NCBI RefSeq assembly: GCF_947331465.1
Contig: NZ_CAMZOK010000002.1
Coordinates: 1,240,001 to 1,304,000 of the forward strand
DNA length: 64,000 bases
Direction: 5' to 3'
Source of the DNA: Shimia sp. Alg240-R146
GTDB taxonomy: Bacteria; Pseudomonadota; Alphaproteobacteria; Rhodobacterales; Rhodobacteraceae
Shown here: positions 17,196-26,822 of the stretch, piece by piece
Numbering within the stretch: the first letter of the stretch is position 1
Layout of the letters: each line of letters begins with the position of its first letter
The notes under the pieces: generated by a model
Told to the model about the DNA's origin: nothing
Databases searched by the model: none
The model's input: only the letters and a program-made list of their open reading frames with translations
Made by a program: the position numbers and the translations under genes

Positions 17196-17488
17196 GCGAA
17201 CCAACTATGAGCGAACCAACTATGCTTTTTGCCGCGGTGCGGGATGCCGAAGGCACTCCAGCCGATACAATTCAATTTCAAATCAACCCAGATTCTTTGC
17301 AATCAGCTGGCGAAGCCGCTTTCTGGATCCATAACCTCCGCCTCCACATCGCACAGGCGCTTACGGAGTTTGGTATAAGCAGCGATAATTTGATGGCCTG
17401 GCAAGACATCATGACGGCCGAAGGTCAAGAAGTGGACAAGATGATTGCGGCTGCGCAGGCAGCCGACAGCTTCAAGGTGGAGTTCTGA
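17192..17488 (+). CDS. Small unknown protein inserted between pdhA and pdhB
   Basis: A 98-residue soluble protein with no motif I recognise; predicted mostly helical and acidic, with the phrase [19 protein letters not shown]. The gene starts in the ATGA overlap with pdhA. Its first 15 bases, ATGAGCGAACCAACT, are repeated exactly in tandem, giving M-S-E-P-T twice and a choice of start codons. The stop is one base from the pdhB start. Perfect fit in the operon suggests real translation. No function can be offered. Confidence 0.7.
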   Translation: MSEPTMSEPTMLFAAVRDAEGTPADTIQFQINPDSLQSAGEAAFWIHNLRLHIAQALTEFGISSDNLMAWQDIMTAEGQEVDKMIAAAQAADSFKVEF

Positions 17489-17489
17489 A

Positions 17490-18866
17490 ATGGCGACAGA
17501 AATTCTCATGCCCGCCCTCTCCCCAACCATGGAGGACGGCACCTTGGCCAAGTGGCTGGTCAAGGAAGGCGACACCGTGCAATCCGGAGATATCATTGCA
17601 GAAATCGAAACCGACAAGGCGACGATGGAATTTGAAGCGGTGGACGAAGGAGTCATCGGCAAGATCCTTGTCGCGGAGGGCACCGAAGGTGTCGCCGTCA
17701 ACACAGCCATCGCCATTCTCGCCGAAGACGGCGAGGACGTGAGCACTCTGGAGGTTGCGCCTACTGCCGACGCAGGGTCCAAAACGGCCGCCACCGCAAC
17801 CTCTGAGGCCTCCGCTCCTGCGCGAGCAGCGCCACCGGAAGCGCCCCAACCGGACCTGTCGCCCGATTGGCCCGAGGGCACTCCAATGAAGACCTCCACC
17901 GTGCGTGAGGCACTTCGGGACGCCATGGCCGAAGAAATGCGTGCCAACGACTCCGTTTATCTGATGGGTGAGGAAGTCGCTGAATATCAGGGCGCCTACA
18001 AAGTCAGTCAGGGTTTGCTGGACGAATTCGGCGCGAAACGCGTTATCGACACGCCAATTACAGAGCACGGATTTGCCGGCATCGCCGTTGGTGCGGCCTT
18101 TGGCGGCCTAAACCCAATCGTCGAGTTCATGACCTTCAACTTCGCCATGCAAGCCATTGACCAAATTATCAATTCGGCCGCAAAGACGCTCTATATGTCC
18201 GGCGGACAAATGGGCGCACCGATGGTGTTTCGCGGACCAAACGGCGCTGCGGCCCGCGTTGGGGCGCAGCACAGCCACGACTACGCGGCGTGGTATGCGC
18301 AGATCCCCGGCCTCAAGGTCGCGATGCCCTACTCCGCGGCGGATGCCAAAGGCCTGTTGAAATCGGCAATTCGCGATCCCAACCCGGTCATTTTCCTGGA
18401 GAACGAAATCCTCTATGGCCGGAGCTTTGAGGTACCGGCGCTCGACAATTTCACAATTCCTTTTGGCAAGGCCAGAATTTGGCGCGAAGGATCAGATGTC
18501 ACCATCGTCAGCTTTGGCATCGGCATGCAATATGCGCTCGAAGCTGCCGACAAACTGGCCGAAGACGGTATTTCCGCCGAGGTCATCGACCTGCGCACCC
18601 TGCGCCCGATTGACTATGACACGGTGCTGGCCTCAGTGATGAAAACCAACCGCTGCGTAACCGTGGAGGAAGGCTTCCCTGTCGGCTCTATCGGCAATCA
18701 CCTGTCCGCCACAATCATGCAACGCGCCTTTGACTACCTCGACGCACCGGTGATCAACTGCGCTGGCAAAGACGTGCCCATGCCCTACGCCGCCAACCTC
18801 GAAAAACTGGCGCTGGTGACCACGGATGAGGTCATCGCGGCCGTGAAACAAGTGACCTATCGCTGA
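17490..18866 (+). CDS. pdhB: Pyruvate dehydrogenase E1 component, beta subunit, with N-terminal lipoyl domain
   Basis: A 458-residue protein. Residues 1-80 are a lipoyl domain with the lipoylated lysine in [15 protein letters not shown]; then an Ala/Pro-rich linker (about 85-130) and the E1-beta transketolase-like domain. The lipoyl domain is nearly the same as that of the E2 encoded downstream. E1-beta with a lipoyl domain is typical of alphaproteobacteria. The ATG at 17490 is preferred to an earlier in-frame start because it begins the lipoyl domain and follows AAGGTGGAG. The TGA overlaps the next gene by one base. Confidence 0.97.
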   Translation: MATEILMPALSPTMEDGTLAKWLVKEGDTVQSGDIIAEIETDKATMEFEAVDEGVIGKILVAEGTEGVAVNTAIAILAEDGEDVSTLEVAPTADAGSKTAATATSEASAPARAAPPEAPQPDLSPDWPEGTPMKTSTVREALRDAMAEEMRANDSVYLMGEEVAEYQGAYKVSQGLLDEFGAKRVIDTPITEHGFAGIAVGAAFGGLNPIVEFMTFNFAMQAIDQIINSAAKTLYMSGGQMGAPMVFRGPNGAAARVGAQHSHDYAAWYAQIPGLKVAMPYSAADAKGLLKSAIRDPNPVIFLENEILYGRSFEVPALDNFTIPFGKARIWREGSDVTIVSFGIGMQYALEAADKLAEDGISAEVIDLRTLRPIDYDTVLASVMKTNRCVTVEEGFPVGSIGNHLSATIMQRAFDYLDAPVINCAGKDVPMPYAANLEKLALVTTDEVIAAVKQVTYR

Positions 18867-19237
18867 TGAACTGGATGAGTTTGGCAATTGGTGTGGTAAT
18901 CGGAGGCGCTGGCGCCACCGACTATTCATGGGCAACGCAAACCTATGAAGCATTGGATCACGGCATCAGCCTGACTTACTGCCACGATGAGCAGGACCTG
19001 TTGCGGAAAGAAAGTGATGTCCTGAAAGCTATGGCAGAACCACACTGGCTCGCTCTTTCCGCTTTCGAGGCACAATCAAGGTTGGAACAAGCCGGTGTCT
19101 TTGACTTTCCAAAGGGAACTTCCGGACTGGCCGCCGATCCCGTTTTTCTTGTGACCGAAAATGGCGTTGTAACAGAAATCCAAACCCACTGCGCGCGTCT
19201 TCATACAGAAGACTGTGTATCGAAGGGAGACCATTGA
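18866..19237 (+). CDS. Small unknown protein inserted between pdhB and pdhC
   Basis: A 123-residue protein with a hydrophobic N-terminus (residues 4-17) that could be a signal peptide or membrane anchor. Three cysteines lie in the rest (YCHDE, HCARLH, DCVSK). No family recognised. It starts in a TGATG overlap with pdhB and its stop directly abuts the pdhC ATG, so the reading frame is built into the operon. If exported, its presence between cytoplasmic PDH subunits is odd. Function unknown. Confidence 0.65.
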   Translation: MNWMSLAIGVVIGGAGATDYSWATQTYEALDHGISLTYCHDEQDLLRKESDVLKAMAEPHWLALSAFEAQSRLEQAGVFDFPKGTSGLAADPVFLVTENGVVTEIQTHCARLHTEDCVSKGDH

Positions 19238-20551
19238 ATGCCCATCGAAATCCTCATGCCCGCCCTTTCCCCCACAATGGAAGAAGGCACATTGGCCAAA
19301 TGGCTGGTCAAAGAAGGCGATGAAGTCTCCTCAGGGGATCTGATCGCCGAGATCGAAACCGACAAAGCCACCATGGAATTCGAAGCCGTAGACGAAGGCG
19401 TGATCGGCAAGATCCTCGTCTCCGAAGGCAGCGAAGGCGTGGCGGTCAACTCGCCTATCGCCGTCCTGCTGACCGACGGCGAAACAGCCGACGACATTGG
19501 CGCTGCATCTGCGGTGGCGCCGAAAGCGGCCCCCGCCGCTGACGCTGGCAAGGAGGCGGCTCCCGCAGGGGACTCCGACGCGCCTGCCCCAGCTCCAACC
19601 GCGCCTATGTCGGCGGATGGCGCGCGCATATTTGCATCCCCCCTCGCCCGGCGCATCGCTGCCGACAAGGGCATAGACCTTACCTCGATCACAGGTTCCG
19701 GCCCGCGTGGTCGCATTGTCAAAGCTGATGTGGAAGGCACCACCGCCTTGACACCCGCAGTGCCAGTGAAACCGGTGCCAAGCGGTGCCGCAAGCGCCCC
19801 AGCTGCAGCGTTGGCATCCGGACCAGCCACAGACACCGTGCTGCGCATGTATGAAGACCGCGAAACCGAAGAAGTCGCTCTGGACGGCATGCGAAAAACC
19901 ATTGCGGCACGCCTGACCGAAGCCAAACAATCAATCCCGCATTTTTATCTGCGTCGTGATATTCGGCTGGACGCCCTATTGTCCTTCCGAGCACAGCTGA
20001 ATGGCCAGTTGGAAAAGCGTGGCGTGAAACTGTCGGTGAACGATTTTATCATCAAGGCCTGCGCGCTGGCGTTGCAACAAGTGCCCGAAGCCAACGCGGT
20101 TTGGGCCAATGACCGCATCTTGCGCCTGAAACCTTCGGATGTCGCGGTCGCCGTGGCCATCGAAGGCGGATTGTTCACTCCTGTGATCCGCGATTCAGAT
20201 GCCAAATCTCTTTCGACGCTCTCCGCGGAGATGAAAGACCTCGCCGCCCGCGCGCGTGATCGCAAACTTGCGCCGCACGAATATCAAGGTGGCAGTTTTG
20301 CTATTTCCAACCTTGGTATGTTCGGGATCGACAATTTCGACGCCGTAATCAACCCGCCGCACGGCGCCATTCTTGCAGTTGGTGCAGGAGCCAAGAAACC
20401 CGTTGTTGGTGAAGGCGGTCAGATTGAGGTCGCGACTGTCATGTCTGTCACATTGTCGGTTGATCACCGCGTGATCGATGGTGCCTTGGGTGCACAACTC
20501 TTGCAAGGCATTGTCGACAATTTGGAAAACCCGATGGCTATGTTGGCCTAA
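19238..20551 (+). CDS. pdhC: Pyruvate dehydrogenase E2, dihydrolipoamide acetyltransferase
   Basis: A 437-residue E2: one lipoyl domain (1-80, lysine in ETDKATMEF), a linker, the peripheral subunit-binding domain (about 128-165, [17 protein letters not shown]...GRIVKADV), a second linker, and the acetyltransferase core (about 205-437). The catalytic DHRVIDG motif is present near the C-terminus. It forms the core of the complex and transfers acetyl to CoA. A GAAGGGAGA ribosome site lies just inside the previous gene. No E3 gene follows here, so lipoamide dehydrogenase must be encoded elsewhere. Confidence 0.97.
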   Translation: MPIEILMPALSPTMEEGTLAKWLVKEGDEVSSGDLIAEIETDKATMEFEAVDEGVIGKILVSEGSEGVAVNSPIAVLLTDGETADDIGAASAVAPKAAPAADAGKEAAPAGDSDAPAPAPTAPMSADGARIFASPLARRIAADKGIDLTSITGSGPRGRIVKADVEGTTALTPAVPVKPVPSGAASAPAAALASGPATDTVLRMYEDRETEEVALDGMRKTIAARLTEAKQSIPHFYLRRDIRLDALLSFRAQLNGQLEKRGVKLSVNDFIIKACALALQQVPEANAVWANDRILRLKPSDVAVAVAIEGGLFTPVIRDSDAKSLSTLSAEMKDLAARARDRKLAPHEYQGGSFAISNLGMFGIDNFDAVINPPHGAILAVGAGAKKPVVGEGGQIEVATVMSVTLSVDHRVIDGALGAQLLQGIVDNLENPMAMLA

Positions 20552-20567
20552 TCAAGGTCAAAAACGC

Positions 20568-20594
20568 AAAAAAGGACCGGCATTGCCGGTCCTT
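20568..20594 (-). terminator. Intrinsic terminator after cysE
   Basis: A perfect 11-bp stem (AAGGACCGGCA with TGCCGGTCCTT) around one base, followed on the minus strand by six T. It lies between the convergent cysE and pdhC genes; the T run shows it serves mainly cysE. Confidence 0.88.
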
Positions 20595-20616
20595 GATCTC
20601 TGATAATCCTGCTAAT

Positions 20617-21432
20617 TCAGGCTTTGGAACAGTCCACAAAATCCTGATCCATGCTGACGGCAGGCTGATCGCACCCCGCCTCACCCACAACTTTCGCCGG
20701 AACACCAGCTACGGTGGTGCACGGGGGCACTTCCTGCAATACAACCGATCCAGCGGCGATCCGGCTGCAATGGCCAACTTTGATATTGCCAAGCACCTTG
20801 GCCCCGGCGCCAATCAGAACACCATCGCCAATCTTGGGGTGGCGGTCTTCTTCTTCTTTGCCGGTCCCGCCAAGCGTCACCGAGTGCAACATCGACACGT
20901 TGTCGCCAACCACGGCGGTCTCACCGATCACGATGGAATGCGCATGGTCGATCATGATGCCTTTGCCAATCCGAGCGGCAGGGTGAATGTCTATTCCAAA
21001 GATTTCACTGGCGCGCATTTGGATGAAATAGGCCAGATCCGTACGCCCCTGCTGCCACAGCCAATGGCCGATGCGATAGGCCTGAACCGCTTGATACCCT
21101 TTGAAATAAAGGATCGGCTGCAGCAACCTGTGACACGCGGGGTCACGCTCAAAGATCGCCATAAGGTCCGATCGCGCCGCTTCGGTCAATTCCGGCGAAG
21201 ACGCGAAAGCCTCATCTGCGATTTCCCGCAGGATAACCATCGACATCTCGTTGGACGACAGTTTCGCAGCAAAGCGATAGCTCAACGCGCGCTCAAGCGA
21301 AGCGTGGTGCAGCACACATGCATGCACAAGGCCACCCATAAGCGGTTCCTCGGCAACAGCCTCACGGGCCTCGTCGGTGATGCGTTGCCACACCGGATCG
21401 ATTTCGGTCAGTTTGGGTCTCAACTCAGCCAT
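20617..21432 (-). CDS. cysE: Serine O-acetyltransferase
   Basis: A 271-residue protein, close to the 273 residues of E. coli CysE. N-terminal helical domain (1-140) followed by a left-handed beta-helix of hexapeptide repeats. Catalytic residues lie in FGIDIHPAARIGKGIMIDHAHSIVIGE. It makes O-acetylserine from serine and acetyl-CoA, the first step of cysteine synthesis. The reading frame extends far upstream, but the ATG at 21432 starts the conserved protein. It lies directly downstream of the GTA cluster on the same strand, with no clear terminator between, so read-through is possible. Confidence 0.95.
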   Translation of the reverse strand: MAELRPKLTEIDPVWQRITDEAREAVAEEPLMGGLVHACVLHHASLERALSYRFAAKLSSNEMSMVILREIADEAFASSPELTEAARSDLMAIFERDPACHRLLQPILYFKGYQAVQAYRIGHWLWQQGRTDLAYFIQMRASEIFGIDIHPAARIGKGIMIDHAHSIVIGETAVVGDNVSMLHSVTLGGTGKEEEDRHPKIGDGVLIGAGAKVLGNIKVGHCSRIAAGSVVLQEVPPCTTVAGVPAKVVGEAGCDQPAVSMDQDFVDCSKA

Positions 21433-21556
21433 GATGTCCTCATTCTCTCCGCACCATTCTACTACAGATAGGTGGCGCGCAGCAAATTCAAAGCGGTGAA
21501 GCAGACGATCACAATTCGGGATGTGTTCGCAGCGGTTCACTTTCTCGCGATTTTGG

Positions 21557-24500
21557 CTAGAACCCCGGATCAAATGTGGCGAATTTGCCCGGCCCGAAAC
21601 GCGCAGATATCTGTGCCACGTCCACGACGTCTCCCGCCTCAACACTGTCGGCCATCATTTCAGATGCGCCATAGAGCCAAGTTGGCTGGCTGACCTGTGC
21701 TTCGCGCAATACCTGCGCCCCACGGCGCACCCGCACCAGATAGGCCTCGCTGTCTTCTCCAACCGGAGGGTCAGCCACGCCCCACACATCGCCGTCCACC
21801 CTTGTTCGGCGTGTCCAATGCACCGCAATACCGCCCGCAACGGTGGCTTTCGCCTGCAGGTGAACTGGTGCGTAGGGCCGCAATCCGATTCCGGAAAACG
21901 ATTGGATATGATGGGTGTAGGTTGGATCAGACAAAGCCCGTCCCGCCGGCCCAATCCGATAATACCGCGCAACATTGCGCAAAGCCGCTGTCAGATCCAC
22001 CTGTGTCACAGCATCAGAGATACCAACGACCCAAGATCCGGCGGGCCAAACATGGTTTGGTGCCACTTCCGACCCTAACTGCCCGCGCAAACGCTTGCTC
22101 AACAAATATCGTTTTGCGTCCAACACGTCAGCGTTCTGAAATTGCAGCAGTTCCCATTTGTCTGGCGTGCCGTCACCAATTGCAATCAGATTGCTCCCAT
22201 TCAGCAACCGCGTGTCGCTGACGCTTTCTAGCTCGCCATTCAACATTTTGACCTGTAGTGGCGCGCCACGTTCAAACCGTCCCATCGGGCCTGAACCGAG
22301 AAAGCTCTCGGTCACACCAACCACTGCGGGAAGCGAGACCAATTTGTTGAGTTCGTAACCCTCATCACCGTCCGCCGCATAAACCGCAACCGATCCTGGC
22401 CAAGGTCGCGCCGTCACCGCGACATGCGGCGCATGTGGCACCTCATCACCACGCAGCAGAGGCAAATCCAGAAACAAACTTAGCACCGGCACCGGCGCGA
22501 CAAACGGGATTGTACGCGGTGTCTCTTCGGGCAAAGGGGACGCTTTATACACCGAGGCTTCCTGCCGAGTCGCTTCGATCACTTGCGCGCCACTTTGCGT
22601 CACGCGATCGATCCGAAAGGAGCCTTCTCCATCAAATTCCCCGTCTGTTTGAAGGCTCAGCGTATCGCCAACGCCGATACTCATGCGTGACGGTGGCAGC
22701 GAAAGTCGCACGCCGTCGCGGGCAACCCGCGCTTCGGCCAACCAGCGCTCCACGGTTTGGCGGCCTTCAACACGCGTCATCGACAAAGGCATGTCACTTT
22801 GAGTCACCGCAAGGCTGTCTTCCCCAGGCAGAATGGCCTCTTCTGACAAAGCCTCAAAGTCCCGCTCTGCCTCAACAAAACTCAAACGCACCCGTCCCGA
22901 TATCTCCGCATCCGGCGCCCGTTGCCTTTCAAAGTCTCCTTCCAGCTCGTCAGAAACGGCAAGTTCTTCAGCCTTCAAAGAAACAACGGCTTTGTCTCCT
23001 CGCATCGCAAAGATCATTTCCCCCTCGCGTTCCAACGCATCAAACCCATATCGCAACATCAAAGGCTGCAATGCCGAGCGTGCGTCAGAAACCTCGGTTT
23101 CGACAAACCCTCGCACAATGCCGCGCAAGCCTGACACGTTGTAGTTTTCCAATCCCGCCGCCAAACAGATCTCTTCCACGACCGACGCCAGTGTCCGGTT
23201 GCCTGAGCGCCCGTTGATCCAATGCCCATTTCCATAGTTGCCACCATCGCTCCACAGTGCGCGATTGTTGGGGAAGAAGGGAAATGGCCGCGTGTCCCAT
23301 GCCCAAACGAACATGCGGTCTGTGTCAATCATGGGCCCGTCATAGAGCGCGGACACGGGATTATTCTCAGCCTGGGTCCAATAGGTATGCATGGCCTGGA
23401 TATAGGCTTGCTGGAGTGCGTCGTCCCTCCCGCCATTTGAGAAGTGCGGCAATGCGGATTCCGACGAACGGGCGTCGAAAAACACATTTGGCTGGTTCGT
23501 GCCTTTGTCAACAGCGGCGCACCCGATCTCAGTGAACCAAATTGGCTTTGACTGCGGCGCCCAACCGGTCGGGGTGGCCGCACGCACCCCACCTACCCGT
23601 TCATGATGTGTATTACCCCACCAGGCGCGGATGTCTTTGTAGCGAAAAACCCATGGCTCTCCATGTGCGCCATCGGAAATTTCCACCCGCCGCTGCGTCT
23701 CTCGCGCAGGTCCGGAAGGATAAAACCATGAATAGCCTTCTCCGGCCTCAATGTTGGCACGCAGGTATTCAGGATCAAGCACCGACTTCCAAGTCTGCGC
23801 GTCCAGATGGTCCCTCCCGTCCCGCCAATCCGAGAGAGGCATGTAGTTGTCTATACCGACAAAATCGATGTCAGCATCTGCCCACAGAGGATCAAGGTGA
23901 AAGTACACGTCACCTGACCCGTCTTGTGGTTGATATCCGAAATACTCCGACCAGTCTGCGGCATAGCCGATTTTGGTATCCTCACCCAAAATCTCGCGCA
24001 CGTCTGCCGCCAAACTGCGCAAAGCAGCAACGGCTGGAAACCCCGTTGCGCCACGAATCTGTGTCAGCCCTCGCATCTCGGACCCGATGCAAAACGCGTC
24101 TACGCCACCTGCGGCCGCACAAAGCGCTGCATAGTGTAAAATGAACCGGCGATAGCGCCATTCCGATGGGCCACTATAATGAACCGCGCCGTCAGAAACG
24201 ACGAAATCTTCGACACTGGCTGAGCCGAAAAAGGTTACTACTTCGTCCTCGGCTTGCTGCGTGCCATCTGGGCTTCCATCTTCCCCAACGGCGACGCTGC
24301 TGGTGATCCGGCCACGCCACGGCAAAACCGGCTGATCGTCCGCACCCGTCCAGGGATCAGGCAAGCCGTTGCCTGCCATTTGCTCCATTAAAATGAAGGG
24401 ATAGAACATCACCGACTGCCCCATATCGCGCATATGCTCAATGGCTTGCACGACCGAAGCGTCCGCTGGCGTGCCCCCATAAATGGGGCGGTCCTCCATC

Positions 24501-25486
24501 TGGGCAATCACCTGCGCGTCACCGCGCGACAGCCCCGACACCTGCCAAGGCATGTCACGGCCATCAACCTCCGTGTCCTCAACTTTTGGCCGCAATTGGC
24601 ATTCCGGGGCGCGCAAATCGTCACCAAACCAACTCACCACAAGCGAGGCCGCTTTGCAGTTTGGCAATTCTTCGTCCAAAGCCTGCATCGACGTGACAAA
24701 ATCCGTCTTTCCGGACGGGCTATTGACGTTGGCGTTCCATTCTTCACCTGCACCCCGTCGATAAAAAACCGGTGTTGTCGCCAGCGCGTATTCCCCGGTT
24801 CCAGGAACCAAAGCTACGGCATTTACGGTCTGCGCATAATCACTTTTGGCAGTTTCCTGAACCCTTGGGGATAATCGCACAACTTCGAACGAAAATTGCG
24901 GCACGCGGTTGCCAAAGGCAGACAAATCCAAATCTTCAAGTACAACATAGGCCGTGCCACGATACGCTGGCACCGCACCCGCGCCCTCAACTGCCTCTAT
25001 TTTGGCATCTGGCAACTGATCCTGCGTGCCATGGTGGACACGCATATTCAGGTCCTCAGGCGAAATTTCCACACCATCGGCCCAGATTCGGCCAACGCGC
25101 GCAATTTCCCCCTCACAAAGCGCAATCGCCAGCGACACAAAATAGCTGTGATCGCGCGTCTTGGGTGTCACCGGCGCGCCCTTGCCGCCGCCTGTGACGG
25201 TCACATGCTCCATGAATTGCGTGGCCCAGATCACCTGCCCCGAAACACGCATGCGCCCATATATCCGCCGAATTGCGGCGCCTTCGGCGGAGCCGGTCAA
25301 CCGAAAGCGTTCGACTTTTCCGGACTCCACCACATCTGACCCGGCCCCCATAAGGCGCTGGTCGATCAAACGTCCAGCGGTGGCACCAGCAAGCCGGCCG
25401 ATTGCTACCGAGGATATCCCCGCCAGCGTGCCGCCCAAAGAGCCACCAATTGCCGCCCCTGCGGCCGCCAAGATCACCGTTGCCAT
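21557..25486 (-). CDS. GTA g15, baseplate megatron with TIM-barrel domain
   Basis: A 1309-residue protein matching R. capsulatus GTA g15 (rcc01698). It starts with a glycine/alanine-rich hydrophobic segment, GAAIGGSLGGTLAG, and continues with a tail-protein region. A glycoside-hydrolase-like TIM barrel follows (about 430-700, including IGYAADWSEYFGYQ and DFVGIDNYMPLSDW), then phage tail-hub-like domains. In the RcGTA particle this protein forms the baseplate tip and is thought to help cross the recipient envelope. It overlaps the end of g14 by one base. Last gene of the cluster. Confidence 0.95.
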   Translation of the reverse strand: MATVILAAAGAAIGGSLGGTLAGISSVAIGRLAGATAGRLIDQRLMGAGSDVVESGKVERFRLTGSAEGAAIRRIYGRMRVSGQVIWATQFMEHVTVTGGGKGAPVTPKTRDHSYFVSLAIALCEGEIARVGRIWADGVEISPEDLNMRVHHGTQDQLPDAKIEAVEGAGAVPAYRGTAYVVLEDLDLSAFGNRVPQFSFEVVRLSPRVQETAKSDYAQTVNAVALVPGTGEYALATTPVFYRRGAGEEWNANVNSPSGKTDFVTSMQALDEELPNCKAASLVVSWFGDDLRAPECQLRPKVEDTEVDGRDMPWQVSGLSRGDAQVIAQMEDRPIYGGTPADASVVQAIEHMRDMGQSVMFYPFILMEQMAGNGLPDPWTGADDQPVLPWRGRITSSVAVGEDGSPDGTQQAEDEVVTFFGSASVEDFVVSDGAVHYSGPSEWRYRRFILHYAALCAAAGGVDAFCIGSEMRGLTQIRGATGFPAVAALRSLAADVREILGEDTKIGYAADWSEYFGYQPQDGSGDVYFHLDPLWADADIDFVGIDNYMPLSDWRDGRDHLDAQTWKSVLDPEYLRANIEAGEGYSWFYPSGPARETQRRVEISDGAHGEPWVFRYKDIRAWWGNTHHERVGGVRAATPTGWAPQSKPIWFTEIGCAAVDKGTNQPNVFFDARSSESALPHFSNGGRDDALQQAYIQAMHTYWTQAENNPVSALYDGPMIDTDRMFVWAWDTRPFPFFPNNRALWSDGGNYGNGHWINGRSGNRTLASVVEEICLAAGLENYNVSGLRGIVRGFVETEVSDARSALQPLMLRYGFDALEREGEMIFAMRGDKAVVSLKAEELAVSDELEGDFERQRAPDAEISGRVRLSFVEAERDFEALSEEAILPGEDSLAVTQSDMPLSMTRVEGRQTVERWLAEARVARDGVRLSLPPSRMSIGVGDTLSLQTDGEFDGEGSFRIDRVTQSGAQVIEATRQEASVYKASPLPEETPRTIPFVAPVPVLSLFLDLPLLRGDEVPHAPHVAVTARPWPGSVAVYAADGDEGYELNKLVSLPAVVGVTESFLGSGPMGRFERGAPLQVKMLNGELESVSDTRLLNGSNLIAIGDGTPDKWELLQFQNADVLDAKRYLLSKRLRGQLGSEVAPNHVWPAGSWVVGISDAVTQVDLTAALRNVARYYRIGPAGRALSDPTYTHHIQSFSGIGLRPYAPVHLQAKATVAGGIAVHWTRRTRVDGDVWGVADPPVGEDSEAYLVRVRRGAQVLREAQVSQPTWLYGASEMMADSVEAGDVVDVAQISARFGPGKFATFDPGF

Positions 25487-25938
25487 CAGCCACTCTCCTT
25501 TGGAAACTCAAACCGCGCGACAACCCTTCGTCGCCACGCCGTGCCAAGCGCGCTCTCAACAACACCATGACCGCTGTAGGCATGCACAAATGCGGCATTC
25601 GGGCCCAGCTGCACCAAAATGCCCAAATGCTTTGCCACGGCTCCCGAACACATGCGGAAAAGCAAAACGTCACCTACGTCCCATGCCGCAGATTTTTCTT
25701 TTGCAATCAGATGTCGACGGGCCGCGCGCCACAAAGCCTCATTGCCCGAAGGTTCCGACCAATCTCGACTGTAGGCCGGGGGTCTTTCGGGCTCCTGTTC
25801 ATACAGCGTGCGCCAAATCCCACGTATCAGCCCAAGACAATCCGCGCCCGCGCCCTGTAGGCTTGCCTGATGCAAATACGGCGTCCCGATCCATTGGCGC
25901 GCGATCTGCGCCACGCGCGGCCCTTGTTCGCCCATCAT
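25486..25938 (-). CDS. GTA g14, NlpC/P60 cell-wall peptidase
   Basis: A 150-residue NlpC/P60 papain-like peptidase matching RcGTA g14. The nucleophile cysteine is in GADCLGLI, the catalytic histidine in KHLGIL, and a third polar residue is likely in the AYSGHGV region. It sits at the tail tip and cuts recipient peptidoglycan during DNA delivery. It overlaps both neighbouring tail genes by a few bases. Confidence 0.93.
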   Translation of the reverse strand: MMGEQGPRVAQIARQWIGTPYLHQASLQGAGADCLGLIRGIWRTLYEQEPERPPAYSRDWSEPSGNEALWRAARRHLIAKEKSAAWDVGDVLLFRMCSGAVAKHLGILVQLGPNAAFVHAYSGHGVVESALGTAWRRRVVARFEFPKESG

Positions 25939-26822
25939 CGCAGACTTCCGCCGGTAGTGTCAGCTTCCGAAGTGGGATAGCTGGTGATCCAGTCCTCTCC
26001 GGGAATATCAGGAAACCCCTGAAAATTCAGTATGTTGCCAAATTTGAAACGGCAGGTGTCAAATCGCTTGTCACATCCTGAGATCAGCCGCACCAGATCC
26101 CCGGGTTTAATCTCGGCACGCAGAGGTTCCCACAACTCGACCTCGCGACGCCCACCTTCAAGAAAACGGTCAACTTTGATCAACCCGTTAAGATCAGCAG
26201 CTGCACCGTCGCGAACAATCAAGCGCCCGCGCGTAAACCATCCCGGTTCAAATCCATCAAAATCAGCCCACCTAAAAATGCGGCCATCTTCGACCTCAAC
26301 AATTTCTCGGTCTGCGGTAAACCCAAGCGCGGTCACGTCGAATTTGCACCGTCCATCCCCCAACACGGCTGAACAAGGCTTCTGATAGATGCGCCCATGC
26401 GGAATATTGAGCGCCTCACTCACCCCCCGAAGCTCGGCAGTAAAGGCCCCTCCGCCGCGCCGAATCTCCCCAATAGAGCCGCGAAACAACACTTGCCGTT
26501 CAGACACATGTGCCCAGTTCACCAGCCAGGCCGTTACCTGCGCACTGTCAAATCGCCCCGCATCGATGTCCTTTTCACGTACCGCGGCATCATTTAGCAC
26601 ACCTACGGTCTCAAGATTGTCCACTGAAAGTCCGGTGCCCTGCTCGATTGCCGTCGCGCTGAGGCCCGTGGCTGCGCGAAATGCCACGCCTCCAAAGGTA
26701 AGATCGCAATCATGATCGGTGAACCCGAAAGTCACTCCGTCTTTTCGTGTAATCTGCCAAGCGCGCGCCACAGTGGTGGTGCCGCTTTGAAGATGCGCAT
26801 TCAACCCGTCATGAAACGCCAT
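25935..26822 (-). CDS. GTA g13, tail hub protein (DUF2163)
   Basis: A 295-residue protein with the DUF2163 and FAD/phage-tail C-terminal region (phage_BR0599 type), equal to RcGTA g13. Four cysteines in the C-terminal half (CSAVLGDGRCKFD and CDKRFDTCRFKFGN) have the spacing of the iron-sulfur-binding hub proteins of lambda-like tails. Hub component of the baseplate. ATGA-type overlap with g14; shares one base with g12. Confidence 0.93.
   Translation of the reverse strand: MAFHDGLNAHLQSGTTTVARAWQITRKDGVTFGFTDHDCDLTFGGVAFRAATGLSATAIEQGTGLSVDNLETVGVLNDAAVREKDIDAGRFDSAQVTAWLVNWAHVSERQVLFRGSIGEIRRGGGAFTAELRGVSEALNIPHGRIYQKPCSAVLGDGRCKFDVTALGFTADREIVEVEDGRIFRWADFDGFEPGWFTRGRLIVRDGAAADLNGLIKVDRFLEGGRREVELWEPLRAEIKPGDLVRLISGCDKRFDTCRFKFGNILNFQGFPDIPGEDWITSYPTSEADTTGGSLR

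Noticed and set aside
24434-25197. Long plus-strand frames inside the GTA g15 gene
   Set aside because: They lie opposite a 1309-residue conserved protein, have shadow-like composition and no ribosome sites.
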